Of a stretch of DNA of 14,413 nt, positions 13,077 through 14,413 are shown piece by piece. The notes beneath the pieces are model-generated. The model ran no database searches. It saw only the letters and a list, made by a program, of their open reading frames with translations, and had not been told where the DNA came from. This DNA is from JBOHSA01 sp050732995. GTDB lineage: Bacteria > Gemmatimonadota > Gemmatimonadetes > Gemmatimonadales > GWC2-71-9. The stretch's first letter is position 1. Every line of letters begins with the position of its first letter. Where the stretch lies: positions 1-14,413 of the forward strand of contig JBOHSA010000165.1 in NCBI GenBank assembly GCA_050732995.1. Direction: 5' to 3'. The position numbers and the translations under genes were made by a program.

Positions 13077-13105
13077 ACGGTAGGAAACCGCCGGCGGCGA
13101 GTCAA
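13077..13105 (-). promoter_or_regulatory. Putative promoter with a 10-bp palindrome in its spacer
   Basis: On the minus strand TTGACT (13105-13100) and TACCGT (13082-13077) are spaced by 17 bases. The -35 box is good (five of six), the -10 box weak (three of six). The spacer contains the perfect palindrome CCGCCGGCGG (13088-13097), which might be an operator but could also be chance in such GC-rich DNA. Confidence 0.3.
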
Positions 13106-13117
13106 CACCGTGGCGCT

Positions 13118-13732
13118 TCAATGCACCCACACGAAGCCGAGCGCCACACCCTCGAGATCGCCTAGGCCGGCGCTGAGCCGGCCGTCGAACCGCGGGCTGA
13201 ACCGGAAATCGGCGCCCAGGCCGAGGGCGAAATTGAAATCGGAGCCGCCGTCCACCGTGATCAACGCGGTCGGCTGCACGTAGGGCACAATGCTCGTGCG
13301 CGACCCTTGGAGATCGAGGCGCCGCCCGAGCGACAGCCCCACCGGAATGATCAGGACCGAGTTGCCGCCGACGAACTGGCCGCCGACGCCGAGCATCAGC
13401 GCGCCGTCGAACGGGAAGTCGAGGGAGTGCGTGATCACCCGCTGCCGGGCCTCCACCCCGAGCAACAGAACCGCGTCGGCGCTCGGAGCGTCCTGATCGA
13501 AGATCCCCCCCTTGAACCCGACGTCGAACCGCCCGCTGGACATCCGGTACGCGCCCTCGAACGCGGTGCCCCCGCCGTCCGGGAAACTGATGAGCAACCC
13601 GATCTCCGAGCGCGTGAACGCGCGATAGGGGGCGTTGAACGTCGGCGTCCCGGTGGCCTGCGCGCGCCCCTCGGCCGCGCCGATGGCGAGCGCCGCGATC
13701 ACTCCGGCCCACCTCGTGAAGCTCCGCCGCAT
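13118..13732 (-). CDS. Outer-membrane beta-barrel protein, function unknown
   Basis: The 204-residue product starts at ATG 13732, with AAAGGAG seven bases upstream. A signal peptide (1-25) has RRSFTRW then GVIAALAIGAAEGRAQ. The mature part shows beta-strand-like repeats: EIGLLISFP, AFEGAYRMSSGRFDVGFKGG, AVLLLGVEARQRVI, GALMLGVGGQFVGG, SVLIIPVGLSLGRRL, SIVPYVQPTALITV, FNFALGLGADFRF and RLSAGLGDLEGVALGFVWVH. This fits an eight-strand barrel of about 20 kDa. The final strand ends in WVH, with the aromatic residue two before the end. No Cys or catalytic motif is seen. The frame extends upstream to 13897, but that part is Arg/Pro-rich and crosses a hairpin, so it is not used. Same-strand barrel genes lie on both sides. 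I recognise no named family; a role in permeability or assembly cannot be told from sequence. Confidence 0.8.
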   Translation of the reverse strand: MRRSFTRWAGVIAALAIGAAEGRAQATGTPTFNAPYRAFTRSEIGLLISFPDGGGTAFEGAYRMSSGRFDVGFKGGIFDQDAPSADAVLLLGVEARQRVITHSLDFPFDGALMLGVGGQFVGGNSVLIIPVGLSLGRRLDLQGSRTSIVPYVQPTALITVDGGSDFNFALGLGADFRFSPRFDGRLSAGLGDLEGVALGFVWVH

Positions 13733-13816
13733 GCCCGTCTCCTTTCGAGGACGTCTCTGGACTGCGCGGCACAGCATACCCGAGGGCCCCGCGCGCGTTC
13801 CCGTCCCGCCCGGCGA

Positions 13817-13864
13817 CGCGCGAACCGGCCCGCCTCGCGCAGCGAAACGGGCCGGATTCGCGCG
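13817..13864 (-). terminator. Long GC-rich hairpin between two barrel genes, probable terminator without T-tract
   Basis: The left arm 13817-13832 pairs with 13848-13855 plus 13857-13864: 16 bp with one unpaired A at 13856 and a 15-base loop. It begins 37 bp after the stop of the gene at 13902. No T-tract follows on the minus strand, so it may be an atypical terminator or an RNA 3'-end protector. Confidence 0.55.
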
Positions 13865-13901
13865 GCCGATGACGTGGATCACGCCACTGGCGGCCAACAG
13901 G

Positions 13902-14413
13902 TTAGTGCCAGAGCGAGAGCCCGATACGCGCCCCGAACGACAGAATGCTCGGCACGAACAGGCCCGTGTTCTCGAAGCTGTAGCTCACGAACCCCGTGAG
14001 TCGCTTCGCCCCCGAGCCATAGGCGCTGCGCTTGCCGATCCCACCATTGATGGAGAGAATCGCGCCACTGTCGGTCCCGTCGTCCACGAGATTGATTGCG
14101 GCCCCGGCGGTCCAATAGGGCCCTGCCCGATGGGTGCCCCGCCCCATCTGCACGACCGCGTTGAGCCCGACACTGATGTCGTAGGCGTCGACACCGCCGC
14201 TGGTGAACGCGAGACCCAGGTGGCTTTCCCACATCATTTTCTTGGCCGTCACGAACCCGACGCGGATGTCCACCGGGGTCAGGATGCCGAACTGTCCGTC
14301 CGCGCCTTCGGGCTTGCTGTATGCCACCACGGCGTCAATGCCGAATTCGTGCTTTGGGCCCCCAGCCGCTGCAGCACGCCGCTGGGCGTGGCCGGTCGCC
14401 GGCATCGCGCACA
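13902..14413 (-). CDS. Outer-membrane beta-barrel protein, N-terminus cut by window edge
   Basis: The frame is open to the right edge, giving at least 170 residues. The first visible residues, CAMPATGHAQ followed by RRAAAAGGPKHEFGID, look like the end of a signal peptide with cleavage near GHA-Q, so the true start lies just beyond the window; ATG 14405 inside this segment is not convincing. The mature part has strand-like segments: GIDAVVAYSKP, DIRVGFVTAKKMMWESHLGL, YDISVGLNAVVQMGRG, GPYWTAGAAINLV, GAILSINGGIGKR, LTGFVSYSFENTG and LSFGARIGLSLWH. This fits a barrel of about eight strands in the outer membrane. Like its neighbour at 13118-13732 it ends with Trp close to a final His (LWH). No named family recognised. 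It is the first of the visible run of minus-strand envelope genes. Confidence 0.75.
   Translation of the reverse strand, partial: CAMPATGHAQRRAAAAGGPKHEFGIDAVVAYSKPEGADGQFGILTPVDIRVGFVTAKKMMWESHLGLAFTSGGVDAYDISVGLNAVVQMGRGTHRAGPYWTAGAAINLVDDGTDSGAILSINGGIGKRSAYGSGAKRLTGFVSYSFENTGLFVPSILSFGARIGLSLWH

Noticed and set aside
13862..13885. CGTG-GAT-CACG inverted repeat as a CRP/FNR-type site
   Set aside because: Arms are only 4 bp with a 3-bp centre and do not fit the TGTGA-N6-TCACA or TTGAT-N4-ATCAA patterns.
13733..13897. ATG 13897 as start of the middle barrel protein
   Set aside because: The added segment crosses the long hairpin at 13817-13864 and is not secretory. ATG 13732 follows AAAGGAG.

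Overview
This looks like a chromosomal segment from a GC-rich, Gram-negative soil or sediment bacterium. I infer Gemmatimonadota or a relative. SusC/SusD-type nutrient uptake pairs are classic for Bacteroidota, but here they come with very high GC, clear Shine-Dalgarno sequences (GGAGG/GAGGA) and GC-rich codon use. The taxonomic call is inference from composition and gene content only. Almost every gene encodes an exported or envelope protein.

Layout. (1) 1-3727, minus strand: an operon of a SusC/RagA-type TonB-dependent outer-membrane receptor (425-3727) followed by a SusD/RagB-type lipoprotein that runs off the left edge (1-377). (2) 3728-4067: a divergent promoter region with two inverted repeats. 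(3) 4068-4820, plus: a 250-residue exported protein with a carboxypeptidase-regulatory-like domain and a TonB-receptor plug domain but no beta-barrel. (4) 4843-4877: a 13-bp perfect hairpin acting as terminator for the two converging genes. (5) 4902-9363, minus: a second SusC-SusD pair. (6) 9364-9892: a 529-bp gap with an AT-richer island, probably the divergent promoter region. (7) 9893-11867, plus: a DsbA-like periplasmic thiol oxidoreductase and WaaA (Kdo transferase), 4 bp apart. (8) 11864-14413, minus: three outer-membrane beta-barrel proteins (one cut by the right edge) and a small lipoprotein, with hairpins between them.

How the genes work together. Each SusC/SusD pair would form a TonB-powered 'pedal-bin' importer: SusC is the barrel and plug, SusD the surface lid that captures ligand. 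No polysaccharide-degrading enzyme, peptidase or dedicated regulator lies beside either pair, so the substrates cannot be named. WaaA adds Kdo to lipid A, the DsbA-like protein would make disulfides in the periplasm, and the small barrels populate the outer membrane. The common theme is building and using the outer membrane.

I did not find a clear undescribed multi-gene system. The most notable points are the barrel-less plug protein with a C10 tract in its signal-peptide region, a G12 tract and G-rich cluster where waaA meets a convergent lipoprotein gene whose stop codon shares one CTAG, an inverted repeat between two putative divergent -35 boxes, an identical 11-mer at both susD starts, and hairpins set directly against ribosome-binding sites in the barrel cluster. 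I saw no tRNA, rRNA, CRISPR array, insertion sequence or phage gene.
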